Assembly: GCA_031289515.1 (NCBI GenBank)
Contig: JAITPH010000096.1
Span: 1-7,570, forward strand
Length of the DNA stretch: 7,570 bases
From: Tannerella sp.
GTDB taxonomy: Bacteria; Bacteroidota; Bacteroidia; Bacteroidales; Tannerellaceae
Reading direction: 5' to 3'
The position numbers were made by a program, and so were the translations under genes. Position 1 is the stretch's first letter; the number at the start of each line of letters is the position of its first letter. This document shows positions 6,739 through 7,570 of this stretch, one piece after another. A model generated the notes under the pieces. That model was not told the DNA's origin. It did not search any database and saw only the letters and a program-made list of their open reading frames with translations.

Positions 6739-6874
6739 ATCCATCCCTATAATTACGAAACTCGCAAACGTTACGCCAAACAAAGGACGGCCTGCCGTCA
6801 TTGCGAGAAAGTTACTAAACGGGTTTAGCAAAAAGGAAGAATGATGAAAGGGTGTCATGTCGACCGGATGCAGC
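6739..6874. other. Gene-free stretch with two 6-2-6 inverted repeats
   Basis: No convincing gene lies here. Two perfect inverted repeats with the same geometry are present: GACGGC-CT-GCCGTC (6786-6799) and CTAAAC-GG-GTTTAG (6815-6828), with centres 29 bases apart. The right copy of CCGTCATTGC (6795-6804) overlaps the first. The phrases GTCATTGCGAG (6797-6807) and GTCATGTCGACCGG (6854-6867) resemble fragments of dispersed intergenic repeats I have seen in several bacterial genomes; that resemblance is from memory. Confidence 0.55.
6795..6804 (+). repeat. Right copy of direct repeat CCGTCATTGC
   Basis: This is identical to 6081-6090 and 714 bases away, and it continues as CCGTCATTGCGAG. It lies 57 bases after the toxin stop codon and overlaps the inverted repeat GACGGC-CT-GCCGTC. 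Confidence 0.5.
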
Positions 6875-6918
6875 AAAAAAAAACTCCCCCTGCCATACAA
6901 GTACGACAGGGGGAAGTT
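6875..6918 (-). terminator. Rho-independent terminator of the T9SS-tailed secreted protein gene
   Basis: Arms 6882-6892 and 6907-6918 pair (CCCCCTG with CAGGGGG, extended by AACT/AAGTT with one bulge) around a 14-base loop. On the minus strand the stem is followed by nine T (complement of 6875-6883), giving a classic terminator about 60 bases past the stop codon. The plus strand has no T run after the stem, so it should not stop the toxin-antitoxin transcript in the same way. Confidence 0.88.
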
Positions 6919-6930
6919 CTCAATCAATTA

Positions 6931-6958
6931 TTAATAGTCAATCGTAAATAGTCAATAG
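6931..6958. repeat. 14-bp tandem repeat, two copies plus a decayed third
   Basis: Bases 6931-6944 and 6945-6958 agree at 12 of 14 positions and share AATAGTCAAT. Bases 6959-6972 look like a more decayed third unit (9 of 14). It lies between the stop codon and the terminator of the minus-strand secreted protein gene, so it is transcribed as 3' untranslated RNA. Confidence 0.6.
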
Positions 6959-6976
6959 TAATTTGACAATTTTCAA

Positions 6977-7570
6977 CTAATAAACGGCTTTAACGCTGTT
7001 TTCGCCGCTTACAATAACATATATACCGCGTTCACGCAGATCAATGCGCTGTTCGGTAGAGGTCGCCTTGACGTTGTAGAGCAGTTGTCCGCGCAGGTTA
7101 TATACGCTCAGTTGCTCGCCGATAACGATACCGCGTACAAGCAATCCGCCGTCGGTCGGTGTTACCGTCAATGCTCCGGCTGCGACTTCTTCCGTTCCGG
7201 TTGGTGCGGGCGTAGCGTAGATGACGCCATCAACAGGCGCCGTTGTAGCGCGGCTTGCGCCCTGCGACAGTTTCACGGTAAACGTAAATCCGCCGTCAGT
7301 TCCCCAGACATTGCCCCAAACGCCTTCCGTAGCTGCATGGAAACCGCTTATCGTAATGTCCGCTGCCGATACCGTAACGCCGACAATGGCATTGATTCGG
7401 GCAACTAACCATGCTTTCAGTTCAGCCTCCGTATTGGCGGTTGCCTGCGTCACATCGAAATAGCTCGATTCGATCAGAGCCTTTGCGTCTGCAACTGCTT
7501 CAGCATCCTTTGCAGCTTGCGTTTTTGCAAAGACAGCCGTAACGGCTACATTGGAAGCCGGAAGGGTGAA
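6977..7570 (-). CDS. Secreted repeat protein with T9SS-like C-terminal sorting domain (5' partial)
   Basis: The frame is open to the right edge and ends at a TAG (complement of 6977-6979), so 197 C-terminal residues of a longer protein are visible. The GTG at 7451-7453 is internal. Residues 1-14 (FTLPASNVAVTAVF) match the end of a Listeria-Bacteroides (InlB B-type) repeat. Residues about 20-62 contain a helical segment with KDAEAVADAKALIE and VTQATANTEAELKAWL. About 65-115 is a beta-rich stretch with GGFTFTVKLSQGASRATT, a unit I have seen repeated in large Bacteroidales surface proteins. The last ~65 residues (LSVYNLRGQLLY, IDLRERGIYVIVSG, KAVY) look like a type A sorting domain, which would send the protein across the outer membrane through the type IX system for attachment or release. 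The catalytic or binding part, if any, lies outside the window. A strong terminator follows the gene. Confidence 0.85.
   Translation of the reverse strand, partial: FTLPASNVAVTAVFAKTQAAKDAEAVADAKALIESSYFDVTQATANTEAELKAWLVARINAIVGVTVSAADITISGFHAATEGVWGNVWGTDGGFTFTVKLSQGASRATTAPVDGVIYATPAPTGTEEVAAGALTVTPTDGGLLVRGIVIGEQLSVYNLRGQLLYNVKATSTEQRIDLRERGIYVIVSGENSVKAVY

Noticed and set aside
6638..6844. 68-residue plus-strand frame overlapping the toxin end
   Set aside because: Its first half is a shadow of the toxin frame and its second half runs through the inverted repeats; no family resemblance.
6882..6918. Plus-strand terminator for the toxin-antitoxin operon
   Set aside because: The stem is strong, but no T tract follows on the plus strand; the T run exists only in the minus-strand reading.
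6841..6951. 36-codon plus-strand frame starting ATGATG
   Set aside because: It runs through the terminator hairpin and the tandem repeat, so its content is explained by those elements.
6062..6971. Insertion sequence or integron explanation of the flanking repeats
   Set aside because: No transposase, integrase, terminal inverted repeats or recombination-site structure is visible, so only a repeat-flanked cassette is claimed.

Overview
The window reads as chromosomal DNA from a member of the Bacteroidota, most likely order Bacteroidales. Four things support this. Promoters follow the phylum-specific TTG-N18-20-TAnnTTTG pattern. Genes lack Shine-Dalgarno sequences. The last gene ends in a C-terminal domain like those that target proteins to the type IX secretion system (T9SS). 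The PfkB kinase and S41 protease also look like Bacteroidales versions of their families. This placement is inference from the sequence alone.

Layout, left to right. Positions 1-1175 hold the 3' part of an unrecognised, highly charged protein: two diverged copies of a ~50-residue domain separated by a long low-complexity linker with AT-hook-like basic motifs. It converges on a minus-strand tRNA-Asn(GTT) gene (1254-1327), with a hairpin terminator between them. The tRNA promoter overlaps a divergent promoter for a PfkB-family, adenosine-kinase-like sugar/nucleoside kinase (1410-2396). A secreted S41 carboxyl-terminal processing protease (2440-4158) follows on the same strand. It meets, tail to tail with an 8-base gap, a minus-strand Na+/phosphate cotransporter-type membrane protein with a PhoU-like cytoplasmic tail (4167-5972).

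The right-hand third is more accessory in character. A two-gene toxin-antitoxin-like operon (antitoxin 6182-6436, RelE/ParE-type toxin 6400-6738, genes overlapping by 37 bases) has its own promoter, which contains three 7-base iterations. It sits between two pairs of short direct repeats. A gene-free stretch with two 6-2-6 inverted repeats, a minus-strand terminator and a 14-base tandem repeat leads to the 3' part of a secreted repeat protein with a T9SS-like tail (6977-7570, continuing off the right edge).

The kinase, protease, transporter and tRNA look like ordinary housekeeping genes. The parts most worth a second look are the duplicated-domain protein at the left edge and the repeat-flanked toxin-antitoxin cassette with its unusual antitoxin. 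I found no CRISPR array, no transposase and no clearly new multi-gene system.
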